Of a stretch of 64,000 bases of DNA, positions 1 through 8,631 are shown piece after piece. The stretch comes from Rhizobium sp. Root1203. Lineage in GTDB: Bacteria; Pseudomonadota; Alphaproteobacteria; Rhizobiales; Rhizobiaceae. Location: positions 572-64,571 of the forward strand of contig NZ_LMCW01000034.1 in the NCBI RefSeq assembly GCF_001424945.1. The letters are read 5' to 3'. A program made the translations under genes and the position numbers. Under the pieces are notes generated by a model, which was given only the letters and a program-made list of their open reading frames with translations, was not told the origin of the DNA and ran no database searches. How positions within the stretch are numbered: the first letter of the stretch is position 1; every line of letters starts with the position of its first letter.

Positions 1-131
1 TTCCGGGGTGATTCGTTGCGCAACGCAGCCGCTCCAGTTGGTTTTGCAGCTTGCTACGAGGCAGAGATTGCAGGCGCATTACCGACTGCCCGAGAGCGCG
101 ACTAACCGCAACGAAAGCGCGCGAGGCGTGA

Positions 132-1580
132 TCAGGCCTGAGTTGCCAGGGGGCCTTCACGGCCGGCGCCGAATGCCCCGATCTCGAGCCTCACGCGGAA
201 GCCGCAACTTGTATCGGCAAACGACAAACGCCCGAAATGAAGATCCGCCGCCTTTTGTGCCAGGTTGAGCCCGAGGCCCGCACCCGACGAATGCGTATTC
301 AGCCTGTAGAAGGGCTCCAGCACACGCGTACGTTCCGCAGGCGGAATGCCGGGACCTTCATCGCAGACATCGATGAAGCCCTTTGCATCAACGCTGACCG
401 CAATAGTGCCCTTGTAGCCGGCATGGTCGACCGCATTGCGGATCAGGTTGGTGACGGCAAGCTCTATTGTCGAGGGGTAAATCATGAAAGATGCCTCGAC
501 GGCGCCTGGTTCGAACAGGAAATCATAGCCTGCATCGATTACCCCGGGTGCAAGATCGGCTGCGATCCGGCCGACAAGCATATTCAGGTCGACCATCTGC
601 GGGGCCTGCGATCCAGCACCGATCGCCTGCATGTCGAGCAGCTGATGCGCGACCCTGGAGAGCCGGTCTATATCATGCAGGAGTTGGCGACTGTCCGCAC
701 TTTCCGGCAGCAGATCGGCCCGCGTGCGCACGATGGCGATTGGTGTGCGCAGTTCGTGCGCGGCATCCGCGAGAAAACGGCTGTGCTGCTTGTAGCCGTG
801 GTCAAGTTTTGAAAGCGTATGATTGAAGGCATCGACAAGCGGCACGATTTCGCTCGGCACCTTGGAGACTTCAATGCGCGCCGATCGTGTTTCGAATTCG
901 ATCGCCTTTGCCTGGTTTGCCGTATCGACCAGACCGGTCAGCGACCGTCCGATGGAATAGGGCGTGACGAGCAGCGTTGCCGCACCCGTGACGAGCAAGA
1001 TCGGAAGCACGAGGATGGCAAGAATAAGGCCGGTCGCCGGAACGACGTTCAGCCAGAACGTCCTGGCATCGCTACCCTCGGGGAGGTCGATATCGAGAGC
1101 GATCCAGATGTTGACATCCTTGCTTTTCGCACCGATCCGGTCGATCGATGCCATGAACTGAAGCCGACCAATTGGCGTCTCGCGATTACTGACCGCAACG
1201 TGGGCAGTCGTGCCGCCTTTCAACGTCGCCCTGTCGATAGTCATCGGAAAGACCGCCGCCAGCAGTTCTGGCGGAAAGACACCGCGATGGTAGAGATTGC
1301 TCCGGTCGTCGCGGATGATGAACCACAAATCCGGATACTGGCGCGTCAGTTCAGCGATCTCCGGCGCTTCGGCGACCCCGAGCAAACCATCGGCGTTGCG
1401 TTCAACGTGCTTTGCGAGCACATGGATGATCGATGCATTTGTGTCCTCCAGTTCAGGATCGATGATCCACACCCAGCCGGCGAGCAGGACGAAGAAGAGC
1501 AGGAGGAGGCAGGCCTGCAGGCCGATCAGGCGACGTGTCAGTACCCATTTGAGCGAGCGGCTGCTGCGCTTTTTTTTCAT
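132..1580 (-). CDS. Two-component sensor histidine kinase
   Basis: Inner-membrane sensor kinase of 482 residues that should phosphorylate the response regulator encoded just upstream. Hydrophobic segments lie at about residues 18-40 and 180-206 and bracket a periplasmic sensor region of about 140 residues that I do not recognise. A HAMP linker follows, then the dimerisation/phosphoacceptor motif HELRTP with H275, an N-box around NLIRNAVDHA, and G-boxes DEGPGIPP and GAGLGLNLA. All kinase motifs are present, so it should be active. Its start codon overlaps the regulator's stop by 4 bases (ATGA), so the two are translationally coupled. The signal is unknown. The ion channel gene upstream on the same strand is a possible functional neighbour, but that is inference. 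Confidence 0.93.
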   Translation of the reverse strand: MKKKRSSRSLKWVLTRRLIGLQACLLLLFFVLLAGWVWIIDPELEDTNASIIHVLAKHVERNADGLLGVAEAPEIAELTRQYPDLWFIIRDDRSNLYHRGVFPPELLAAVFPMTIDRATLKGGTTAHVAVSNRETPIGRLQFMASIDRIGAKSKDVNIWIALDIDLPEGSDARTFWLNVVPATGLILAILVLPILLVTGAATLLVTPYSIGRSLTGLVDTANQAKAIEFETRSARIEVSKVPSEIVPLVDAFNHTLSKLDHGYKQHSRFLADAAHELRTPIAIVRTRADLLPESADSRQLLHDIDRLSRVAHQLLDMQAIGAGSQAPQMVDLNMLVGRIAADLAPGVIDAGYDFLFEPGAVEASFMIYPSTIELAVTNLIRNAVDHAGYKGTIAVSVDAKGFIDVCDEGPGIPPAERTRVLEPFYRLNTHSSGAGLGLNLAQKAADLHFGRLSFADTSCGFRVRLEIGAFGAGREGPLATQA

Positions 1581-2251
1581 GTGCTCACCCGCAAGAGATA
1601 GCCTACGTTGCGGACGGCGCGGATTTCCACCGAGGCACCGGCGAGGCCGAGCTTGCGGCGGACCCGCGACACATGCGCATCCAGGGCGTTCGACTCGATT
1701 TGATCATCGATCGTATAAACCGCTTCCACTAGCATCGATCGCGTGACGATGCGGTTTGCGCGCCGGATCAGCGCCTCGACGACCAAATATTCCCGTCGTG
1801 CCAGATCGACAAAACCGCCAGCAACCGCCACTTCGTTGCTGCGTGGATCGAGCGTCAGATTGCCGAGCGAAAAACGCTCGGCCGAGACCGTCGGCGAACG
1901 CCTCTGCAGTGCGCGCAGCCGCGCGAGAAGCTCCTCAATCGCGAAGGGTTTGCTGAGATAGTCGTCGGCGCCGCCATCGAGCCCTTCGACACGATGATCG
2001 ACGCCGCCGAGCGCTGTCAGCATCAGGACCGGCGCGGTGATCTTCTGGCCACGAAGCACCGGGATCAGATCGAGGCCCTCACCATCCGGCAGGCGGCGAT
2101 CGAGCACGAGTACGTCGTAAGTCCCCACCCGCGCCATCAGTTCGGCATCGGCAAGCGTGCGCACATGGTCGATGATGATATCACGGCGGCGGAGCGCCGC
2201 GATAAGCGCTGCTGCCATTTCCGGCTCGTCCTCAAGCAACAGTATGCGCAA
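1577..2251 (-). CDS. OmpR/PhoB-family response regulator
   Basis: DNA-binding response regulator of 224 residues, the usual length of the family. The receiver domain fills about residues 1-115, with acidic residues E7/D8, phosphoacceptor D51 in VLVLDRRLPDG, and the conserved lysine in LSKPFAIEELLARL. A winged-helix output domain follows, ending in the typical RRKLGLAG and VRNVGYLL elements. It is first in a two-gene operon with the histidine kinase that overlaps its stop codon, so the pairing is secure. Target genes are not evident. The 165 bases between it and the channel gene hold no terminator I can recognise. Confidence 0.95.
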   Translation of the reverse strand: MRILLLEDEPEMAAALIAALRRRDIIIDHVRTLADAELMARVGTYDVLVLDRRLPDGEGLDLIPVLRGQKITAPVLMLTALGGVDHRVEGLDGGADDYLSKPFAIEELLARLRALQRRSPTVSAERFSLGNLTLDPRSNEVAVAGGFVDLARREYLVVEALIRRANRIVTRSMLVEAVYTIDDQIESNALDAHVSRVRRKLGLAGASVEIRAVRNVGYLLRVST

Positions 2252-2416
2252 TGCATGTCTCCAAGTCCTGATCGGCGCTGCCGCTCGTCCACTGATATAC
2301 TGGAGATTGCCGCTACGTTACAAAACCGGGCCGACCCACGGGCTTGTCGCAAAAAAATCCACCCATATTCAGCAAGGCAAGCGCTCCGTTTACCGAAACC
2401 CGGGCAGCCTCCCCTC

Positions 2417-3661
2417 TCAGTGCCTCTCGCCGAGATATCGAAACAGGACCTGCTTCCAGTTGTCGTCGTGGACGGCTTCGAGGATGGCGACGTCGATGGC
2501 CTTGCGATAGCCGCTGCCGGCAGGCATCGCAATACCGTAGTTCTGTGGATCGAAGACGGCATCGAGCACCTGCACGCTGGATGAAAACTGCTGTTCGGCC
2601 ATCCAAGAAAGCAGCGGTTTGTCATATACAAAAGCATCGATAGAACCGGCAACAAGGGCCTTGAAGCCGTCCTGTACCGTGGCAAAATTCCGATGCCTGA
2701 TGCGCTCGCCGTCGAGAAAGCCGACGGTGGCGGACCCCGTCACCGTGCCGACGCGTACTGTGGGCAGGTCCTCAACGCCATTCACAAGTCCCCTGATCTG
2801 ACGGGTCGTCAGGGCCGAGGTGACGCTCGCGGTAAAGACCGCGATAGTGATGATCGATACGACCATCCAGATGATGGCGAGGATGCGCCCAGCCAGCGTC
2901 TTTGGCCCCCGATGTCCGGTGCTTGCCTGCGTCATCGCTTCTGCAGACCACCAGATGCTGGCTCCCAGTCCCTTGGCCGCCCCGCCGCCGAAATCCTCGT
3001 TGTGGCGATGCTCGAACAACCAGATCAACGACCCTACCGCGAGCGAGATGCCGATCAGAGCGCCGGCCGCCTGCAGGAATCCGAACGAGATCATCGTCCT
3101 GATGATCTCGTGCCAGACGGAGACGCTCGTGACGGAGACGGCGATGCCGAGTCCCGTGTCGTAGAAGGGCTGCGAGAAGTCGACGCTGCGTTCCCGCTCG
3201 GCGGTGATTGTGATCGCCGCGACCGATAGGTCAAAATCGCCTCGCGACGTCGCGTCGATCAGGCTTTGTACGGAGGGCTCTTCGACAAACCGGAACTTCG
3301 TACCGAATTTGCCTGCGATCTGCCGCCAGAGATCGATCGAGATGCCTGTCCAGGTCCCATCCGCCGCCTTCATGGAAAACGGGGGCGCCTCCTTGGTTCC
3401 CACGAGAAGTTCCCGATCCGGAAATCCGGAAGGCGGCGATGGCGAAGTCTGTGCGGATGTTTGCGCGATATGGCGTTCGCTGCCTGGCGTCGCCGCCGCC
3501 TTGACGACGTCCGAACTGCTGGTCTTCGTGGCGAGATTGTCCGACGGTTGTCGTGGTTCTCCGGCGGCGAAAGAGGGGTCGACCATACACGCCAACAAAA
3601 GGACGAGGCCCACCAGCAGGCAAGCGAGAATGGTATCGGGGACGTGAGAGCGTGTTCTCAT
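2417..3661 (-). CDS. Prokaryotic ionotropic glutamate receptor-like channel
   Basis: 414 residues with the layout of bacterial GluR0-type receptors: a solute-binding lobe interrupted by a two-helix pore, then the second lobe. The N-terminal signal/anchor spans about residues 10-32, followed by a Pro/Ser/Thr-rich linker. Ligand lobe 1 covers about 85-175 and contains the SBP family 3 hallmark DLSVAAITITAERERSVDFS. TM1 is about 192-215, the pore helix about 232-244, TM2 about 258-283, and lobe 2 about 288-414. The pore helix GASIWWSAEAMT and the PKTLAGR sequence after the filter match K+-selective homologues, but the filter between them reads QASTGH where such homologues have TVGYGD. The ligand is probably an amino acid. 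Ion selectivity cannot be assumed to be K+. An alternative is a pore-dead ligand sensor. Confidence 0.85.
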   Translation of the reverse strand: MRTRSHVPDTILACLLVGLVLLLACMVDPSFAAGEPRQPSDNLATKTSSSDVVKAAATPGSERHIAQTSAQTSPSPPSGFPDRELLVGTKEAPPFSMKAADGTWTGISIDLWRQIAGKFGTKFRFVEEPSVQSLIDATSRGDFDLSVAAITITAERERSVDFSQPFYDTGLGIAVSVTSVSVWHEIIRTMISFGFLQAAGALIGISLAVGSLIWLFEHRHNEDFGGGAAKGLGASIWWSAEAMTQASTGHRGPKTLAGRILAIIWMVVSIITIAVFTASVTSALTTRQIRGLVNGVEDLPTVRVGTVTGSATVGFLDGERIRHRNFATVQDGFKALVAGSIDAFVYDKPLLSWMAEQQFSSSVQVLDAVFDPQNYGIAMPAGSGYRKAIDVAILEAVHDDNWKQVLFRYLGERH

Positions 3662-3863
3662 CCGGCTTCTCGTTCGCGGCCTGCAACGATCGCGTTCTTC
3701 CTGGGAAGAGTCGGACCCATTGTCGTGGGGTGAGAGGTTAAAATATAGTTGGACCTAGGACCTAGGCATCGCCGGGTGACATGACGAACGGCGACGTTTC
3801 ATCGCAGCCCTCATCCACTCCTGTCGGCTCGCTTCCCAGCAGGAATCCAATCGAAGCCCCGGC

Positions 3864-4220
3864 TCAAACCCTCTCCTTCTTCTTGGCCTTTTCCTTGGGT
3901 TTCGTCGGCTCGACGGGCGCATCGGGCGTCGGCGCGAGCAGTTTGCGCAGCGATGAAATCCTGTCTTTGACGAGCGGGCGGAACCGTGTCGCGCGGAACG
4001 GCATGTCTGCGGCCCCGTAGCCCTCCGGGCCGTCATCGTTGCCGCGGTGCAACTCTTCGAGCTTCACACCAAAGAATGTGCCATCGATGTAGTGCGTGTA
4101 CTCGCCGACCCATCGCAGTGTGTAGATCTCGCCCTTGCGGATTCCCTGGTCGATGCTGACATGCTTGAACCTGTCGTCAATGCAGACGACTTTCTGGCCA
4201 ACGTGAAATTCGTAGCTCAT
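3864..4220 (-). CDS. Hypothetical protein with lysine-rich tail
   Basis: 118 residues that I do not recognise. The N-terminal 70 residues (FHVGQKVVCIDDRF...GEIYTLRWVGEY) look like a small beta-rich SH3-like fold. The region FRATRFRPLVKDRISSLRKL is basic, and the tail is a Pro/Lys-rich stretch ending KPKEKAKKKERV. The start is backed by the ribosome binding site GAGGAGATTCTGAC. It lies 12 bases downstream of the XRE regulator on the same strand, so the two are probably cotranscribed. No transmembrane segment or signal peptide is visible. The function is unknown. Confidence 0.7.
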   Translation of the reverse strand: MSYEFHVGQKVVCIDDRFKHVSIDQGIRKGEIYTLRWVGEYTHYIDGTFFGVKLEELHRGNDDGPEGYGAADMPFRATRFRPLVKDRISSLRKLLAPTPDAPVEPTKPKEKAKKKERV

Positions 4221-4232
4221 GTCAGAATCTCC

Positions 4233-4568
4233 TCAACCGCCCGCGCCCGGAGGTGCATCATTCTCCAGATACTCGGGATACTGAACGACTTCCTGTTCGA
4301 TCGTGTCGAACGATCTCGTCGCCGCCTTTGCAAGTCTCACGCCCGGACCTCCGTCACTCTGGCCCTCATCGACCAGGACAACGCCCGCCGCGCCCAAAGC
4401 ATCCACGACGGCATCCATTGTATCGGTTCTGACCCGTATTCGATCGGCCCCGGCACCTTCCATGTTCCGAACGGTGTTGATTCCAATGCCAGCCTTGTCG
4501 GCAAGCGTTTGCTGGTCCATCCCGACGAGTGAACGGGCAGCCCTGATTTGATTGCCACTTATAGCCAA
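4233..4568 (-). CDS. XRE-family helix-turn-helix regulator
   Basis: Small cytoplasmic DNA-binding protein of 111 residues. The helix-turn-helix is in NQIRAARSLVGMDQQTLADK followed by GIGINTVRNMEG. The part after the HTH, with AGVVLVDEG and GGPGVRLA, is the C-terminal signature of the short XRE proteins common in rhizobia. I chose the TTG at 4568 because GGGAG sits six bases upstream and the protein then begins at the conserved GNQIRAAR block. An in-frame ATG at 4625 would add 19 residues without a ribosome binding site. The last ~35 residues are acidic and not conserved-looking. It forms a pair with the downstream 118-residue gene. No target is evident. Confidence 0.8.
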   Translation of the reverse strand: MAISGNQIRAARSLVGMDQQTLADKAGIGINTVRNMEGAGADRIRVRTDTMDAVVDALGAAGVVLVDEGQSDGGPGVRLAKAATRSFDTIEQEVVQYPEYLENDAPPGAGG

Positions 4569-4703
4569 AGCGATCTCCCAAGGAACCGAACTTGGATAAA
4601 ATACACATCTAACTGTCGCCAGCAAATCAAAACGCCGAGAAAAGGCCAGAATGCGCGCGACCGGAACTGAGCGTTTTGACGCGTCTGCTCTGTATCGCGG
4701 CGC

Positions 4704-5612
4704 TTACTTTCGCATTGACCACCGAAGTCCCGCGACGACGGCGATGCCGAAGAGCGGCCACGTCGCCCAGAATATTCCATGCCATGACAGGAGGTTTATG
4801 CCGACAAGGCCCAGCGCCACGATGGCAAGCGCCGCAATTGAAGGGTCCACGCGGCGCTGCTTCCGAGCCCAGCCCAGTGCCGACAGCACGGCAAGCGCAA
4901 GGATCGGCCAACCAGCCCAGAAGACCCCTTGCCAGGACAGCACATTGATGGCGATCAGGGCTGCGGCCACGACGGCGAGGAATCCCATTCGACGATCCCT
5001 CCGTGTCGCCGCTTGCGGGGCAGGCTTTGCCGCCGCTACGATCGACGGCGACGGCTCGATCATCTGCTGCGGCGCACCGTGGGTATCCTCACCGATCCTG
5101 ATGGCATAGCTCGGTACGGTATCCGCGATATTCTTGATCGCGAGGGGGCCGAGGAAATCGAAGCCGACGGGCACTTTGTTGCGAACCTGGTCATAGACGG
5201 TACTGGAGATCACGATACCGCCCGCCGTCGCCGACGTCTGAAGCCGCGCGGCAATATTGACCCCGTCGCCGTAGATATCATCGCCTTCTACGATCACGTC
5301 TCCGAGGTTGATGCCGATGCGAAACAGCATGCGCCCGTCGGCCGGGCGTGTGGCGTTCAGACCGGCCAACTCGTTCTGGATGTCCACGGCCGTCCGCACC
5401 GCCTCGACGACGCTCGGGAACTCGGCGATCAGGCCGTCGCCCCAGGTGTTGATGACGCGCCCGCCATGCGCACCGATCAAGCGCGACATCGCATCGCGAT
5501 AGCGTTTCAGAGTGGCAAGCGTGCCTTCCTCATCCATCCCCATCAAGCGGGTATAGTCCTGAACGTCGGCGGAGAAGATGGTAGTCAGCTTGCGTTGCGT
5601 CTCGCTCATCAT
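4704..5612 (-). CDS. Class III adenylate/guanylate cyclase with C-terminal membrane repeats
   Basis: 302 residues. The class III cyclase domain comes first (about 8-170): metal-binding D16 in TTIFSADVQDYTRLMG, D59 in NTWGDGLIAEF, and the transition-state region GDGVNIAARLQTSA. These support catalytic competence, making cAMP or cGMP from the triphosphate. The C-terminal third holds two copies of a two-helix unit, AINVLSWQGVFWAGWP and GINLLSWHGIFWATWP, so the catalytic domain is tethered from its C-terminal side. This is the reverse of the common order of membrane sensor followed by cyclase. A short charged linker (RKQRRVD) separates the repeats. It is monocistronic as far as I can see. The input signal is unknown. 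Confidence 0.9.
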   Translation of the reverse strand: MMSETQRKLTTIFSADVQDYTRLMGMDEEGTLATLKRYRDAMSRLIGAHGGRVINTWGDGLIAEFPSVVEAVRTAVDIQNELAGLNATRPADGRMLFRIGINLGDVIVEGDDIYGDGVNIAARLQTSATAGGIVISSTVYDQVRNKVPVGFDFLGPLAIKNIADTVPSYAIRIGEDTHGAPQQMIEPSPSIVAAAKPAPQAATRRDRRMGFLAVVAAALIAINVLSWQGVFWAGWPILALAVLSALGWARKQRRVDPSIAALAIVALGLVGINLLSWHGIFWATWPLFGIAVVAGLRWSMRK

Positions 5613-5778
5613 GCCTCGACCCTAACTCAACTTCAGCCCGCGACGACCTCCGAAGCGCGATCGAGACATATGTGAAATGTATGCTGCCACAATGCAACCC
5701 GGTTCCGGTCGCATCGGGCGAACCAGAAGCGGGCGGAACTGTGAAATTTGGATCGTCTGCTCTTCGACACCCGATGTT

Positions 5779-6609
5779 TCAAGAGTTTGCTTCAACCGTT
5801 GGATGGCTCGTGCGCAATCTCCCCTTCCGCATGACAGCGGCATCGATGGCAGCTCGGTATCGCCTGAACAGCCCGAAGGTCGGGAACATGACGGCAAGCA
5901 TAAGGGACCAGGCAATCATGACATCGGAGAGGAAGTGGGCGCCCATCGCCACCCTGTTCAAGGAGAACAGCACGATGAAGGGCAACAGAATGGCGACGCA
6001 GGTCCGACGGAACTGCTTGGGGACGAGGACAACGAAGGCCAGCAGGGCGGTTGCGGAGGCGCTTTCGCCTGAGGGGAACGAGCAGTTGCGGAGGCAGCCG
6101 CCATCGAAAGAGAGAACGGGGGTGAAGAACAGGTCTCCACCGAAATCCACGATGTGTCTCGGCCGGGGCCGGCCGAACAGGCTTTTCAGAATCTGGACGA
6201 GTGCCCCGGGCGCAAGCGCGTAAAACGCGAGCACGAATGCGACCTTGTAAGGACGGACGAACCACGGCACGTCGAAGACCAGCGGGATGGCAACGAACAA
6301 AACGACGATCCCTGACAACAGGAAAGCGGGAAGCGCGCGATTGAGCTCCCGCACGGCAAGAAGGAAATCGTCGTCGGTCAGCCGGAAGCCGTCCGTCCAG
6401 AACCAGCGACTGGCGTCAAGATCGAGATGCGGCATGGCACTGAAGAGCGCCATCATTGCAAGCACCGACAGCAAAGCAAGCGAGGACGGATGAAACGCGC
6501 ACCTGGCAAGGACGCGCCGGAGCGGATCGGTGATGGCCGAGCGGACCTTGGACCTTTCGGCCCTTGAGCAATCCACCTGTTTGAGCTTGTCGGAGAGAAA
6601 CTGTCGCAT
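5779..6609 (-). CDS. PAP2-superfamily membrane phosphatase
   Basis: Integral membrane phosphatase of 276 residues with about six hydrophobic segments. The three PAP2 motifs are recognisable: K142-x6-R149-P150 (KSLFGRPRP), a second motif FPSGE at 178-182, and R219-x5-H225-x3-D229 (NRVAMGAHFLSD). The second motif normally reads PSGH; here the His is Glu182. Members remove phosphate from undecaprenyl pyrophosphate, phosphatidate or lipid A. The substrate cannot be told from this sequence. It is divergent from the response regulator starting at 6782, which makes co-regulation by that system plausible but unproven. Confidence 0.85.
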   Translation of the reverse strand: MRQFLSDKLKQVDCSRAERSKVRSAITDPLRRVLARCAFHPSSLALLSVLAMMALFSAMPHLDLDASRWFWTDGFRLTDDDFLLAVRELNRALPAFLLSGIVVLFVAIPLVFDVPWFVRPYKVAFVLAFYALAPGALVQILKSLFGRPRPRHIVDFGGDLFFTPVLSFDGGCLRNCSFPSGESASATALLAFVVLVPKQFRRTCVAILLPFIVLFSLNRVAMGAHFLSDVMIAWSLMLAVMFPTFGLFRRYRAAIDAAVMRKGRLRTSHPTVEANS

Positions 6610-6781
6610 GGCAGCGTCTCTCGACCGGGAATGTCAAGATTTCGGGGAGAATGGTCCAAGACTGTGCGGAAAGCGGTGTCCGTCAGGCCCGTTTCACGCA
6701 CCTGCCCTCGTCTGCCCCTTGGCAAGACCCTGCCCTCCCGATATCGACAGATCCAACGCAAAAGCAACTACAGGGTGCACC

Positions 6782-7474
6782 GTGGACAAGGGGCTCATTC
6801 TTATCGTCGAAGACGATCCCGACATCATTCAGATCCAGGACGCCTACCTTGTTCGTGAGGGATATCGGACGGTCCGCGCAGCCGATGGAGAAACGGCTAT
6901 GACGCATTTCTCCATGCTCAGGCCAGATCTGGTTCTCCTGGACATCCGGCTTCCCAGGATAGACGGCATCGAGGTCCTGACCCGCATTCGGCGCGAGCAC
7001 GACACGCCCACGATCATGGTCACGGCGCTTGCAGAAGACCTGGACAGACTGACGGGCCTGCGCCTTGGTGCGGATGACTATATCGTCAAGCCATTCAACC
7101 CGCAGGAAATGGTCGCGCGCGTGAACGCAGTGCTGAAACGCACGCGTCAGCGGGCCGGGAGCGGAATGCTGCGCTTCGGTGCAATAGAAATGGATACCGA
7201 AGCTTATGTCGCTGCTATCAGGGGCCATACGGGCCGCGCTATTCTTCCTCTGACTCTCAGCGAGTTTCGTATCCTCGCGCACATGATGCGCCGCCCCACC
7301 CATGCATTCCAACGGGCTGATATCCTCGATGCCTGCCTGCCGGAAAGCGATGCATTGGCTCGCACCATCGACACGCATATCGCCAACCTGCGGAAAAAGC
7401 TCGAGGACCACGGAGCCGGCGGCTATCTCGTCTCGGTACGAGGCATCGGCTATCGACTGGCACAAGGGGAATGA
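6782..7474 (+). CDS. OmpR-family response regulator
   Basis: 230 residues with a GTG start. The receiver motif begins at once (GLILIVEDDPDI), with acidic D11/D12, phosphoacceptor D54 in LVLLDIRLPRIDG and lysine in DDYIVKPFNPQEM. The winged-helix domain ends RKKLEDHG and VRGIGYRLAQ. The reading frame runs upstream to 6530, but that extension overlaps the start of the divergent PAP2 gene and lacks the fold, so GTG 6782 is preferred despite a weak ribosome binding site. Its stop overlaps the start of the downstream kinase (ATGA at 7471). The pair resembles AdeRS/BaeSR systems, which often control efflux, but no efflux genes are nearby. Confidence 0.92.
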   Translation: MDKGLILIVEDDPDIIQIQDAYLVREGYRTVRAADGETAMTHFSMLRPDLVLLDIRLPRIDGIEVLTRIRREHDTPTIMVTALAEDLDRLTGLRLGADDYIVKPFNPQEMVARVNAVLKRTRQRAGSGMLRFGAIEMDTEAYVAAIRGHTGRAILPLTLSEFRILAHMMRRPTHAFQRADILDACLPESDALARTIDTHIANLRKKLEDHGAGGYLVSVRGIGYRLAQGE

Positions 7475-8631
7475 TCGTGAGCCCTCGGCGCATCCGCCTG
7501 AGCACCATGACGGCGATTGCGATTGCAGCAATGCTGCTCTTTGCAGTCGCGATGATCTACGGCGGCGTTGCATGGTATGCCGGCGACGTTCAGGAACGGA
7601 TGATTGCCAGCCTATCTCCCGATGCCGCAAAGGCATTTTCCGATCTTGACCATGGCGTGATGCCGGACCAAAAGCAATTGCAGGCGCTTGTCGAGGTTGT
7701 GCCGTCAGTGCAGGGCGCTGGGGACAAGGAACTCGTGGCGTCCGTGCTCGCCTTCGGCCTTGCGGGGGCACTTCTCTGCAGCCTGATCGGTTTTTTCATC
7801 GCGCGGCGCATCACCGCCCCGCTGCGGGAACTCACGGAAGCGGCGCGGCGGATGGCGAATGGTGACTTCAGCGTGCGCATGGGCATCAAAGCGAACCGCG
7901 TCGCCGAAATTGCTGTTCTCGTGGACAGTGTCGACAGGTTGGCGAATGAGCTTCACTTGATGGAGCGACGGCTGAAATTCAACACGATGGCGGTCGCGCA
8001 TGAGCTGCGCACGCCGCTCACGATCCTCCAGGGCCGGTTGCAGGGAATTGCTGACGGCGTCTTTCAGCTCGACAGGGAGGCCATCGGTCATCTGATCGTC
8101 CATGTCGAAGGATTGGCACGCCTGGTCGACGATCTCAGGACACTCTCGCTCGCCGAAACCAACAGTCTCGTCAGGGATCCGCGACCGCTCGATCTTGCCG
8201 CAGAATGCGCAGCGGTAGCGGAAACCGCGCGGCCTCTTCTTGATGAGGAGGGAATCTGCCTCGACGTGTCGCTGGCACCCGCCACGATCTGCGGAGACCG
8301 CCAGCGCATCCGACAACTGTTGCTCGTCCTCCTCGACAATGCGCGCCGCTATGCGGCAGCCGGCAGGAGCGTCCGCTGCACGACAGGAACGCAGGACGAG
8401 CGATCGTTCATCGCCATCGAGGACAGGGGACCCGGGTTTCCCTCCGGCATCGAAGCGCACGGCATTGATCTCTTCTGGCGGGCAGAACCGTCCCGCGCCC
8501 GCACGACAGGCGGCACCGGTCTCGGCCTCTCCATCGCCAAGGCGATCGCACGCGCCCATGACGGCGACATGGAAATCACCGCGCGCGAGGGCGGCGGGGC
8601 CGTTGTGACGATCCGCTTCCGAACTGTTTGA
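7471..8631 (+). CDS. Two-component sensor histidine kinase (AdeS-like)
   Basis: 386 residues. Transmembrane segments at about 13-34 and 88-111 enclose a short periplasmic loop of about 55 residues. A HAMP domain covers about 111-165. The phosphoacceptor is H177 in NTMAVAHELRTPLTILQGRL, a version typical of AdeS-like kinases. The ATPase domain shows LLVLLDNARRY (N-box), EDRGPGFP and GGTGLGLSIAKAI. All catalytic elements are present. It is translationally coupled to the upstream response regulator. The small periplasmic loop suggests that sensing occurs in or near the membrane. Confidence 0.93.
   Translation: MIVSPRRIRLSTMTAIAIAAMLLFAVAMIYGGVAWYAGDVQERMIASLSPDAAKAFSDLDHGVMPDQKQLQALVEVVPSVQGAGDKELVASVLAFGLAGALLCSLIGFFIARRITAPLRELTEAARRMANGDFSVRMGIKANRVAEIAVLVDSVDRLANELHLMERRLKFNTMAVAHELRTPLTILQGRLQGIADGVFQLDREAIGHLIVHVEGLARLVDDLRTLSLAETNSLVRDPRPLDLAAECAAVAETARPLLDEEGICLDVSLAPATICGDRQRIRQLLLVLLDNARRYAAAGRSVRCTTGTQDERSFIAIEDRGPGFPSGIEAHGIDLFWRAEPSRARTTGGTGLGLSIAKAIARAHDGDMEITAREGGGAVVTIRFRTV

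Noticed and set aside
1..131. Possible start of a minus-strand gene at base 79 (ATG, 26 codons to the window edge)
   Set aside because: No ribosome binding site and no recognisable residues in so short a piece.
3741..3765. Tandem CCTAGGA repeats (ACCTAGGACCTAGG) near the channel gene
   Set aside because: Only two short units with no second copy, so not evidence for an element or site.
6683..7771. Long open frame on the minus strand opposite the response regulator and kinase (362 codons)
   Set aside because: It mirrors the GC-rich third positions of the real genes, has no recognisable domain and crosses two genes.
7471..8631. Idea that the AdeRS-like pair controls an efflux pump in this window
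   Set aside because: No RND or MFS efflux genes are present here, so the role cannot be supported.
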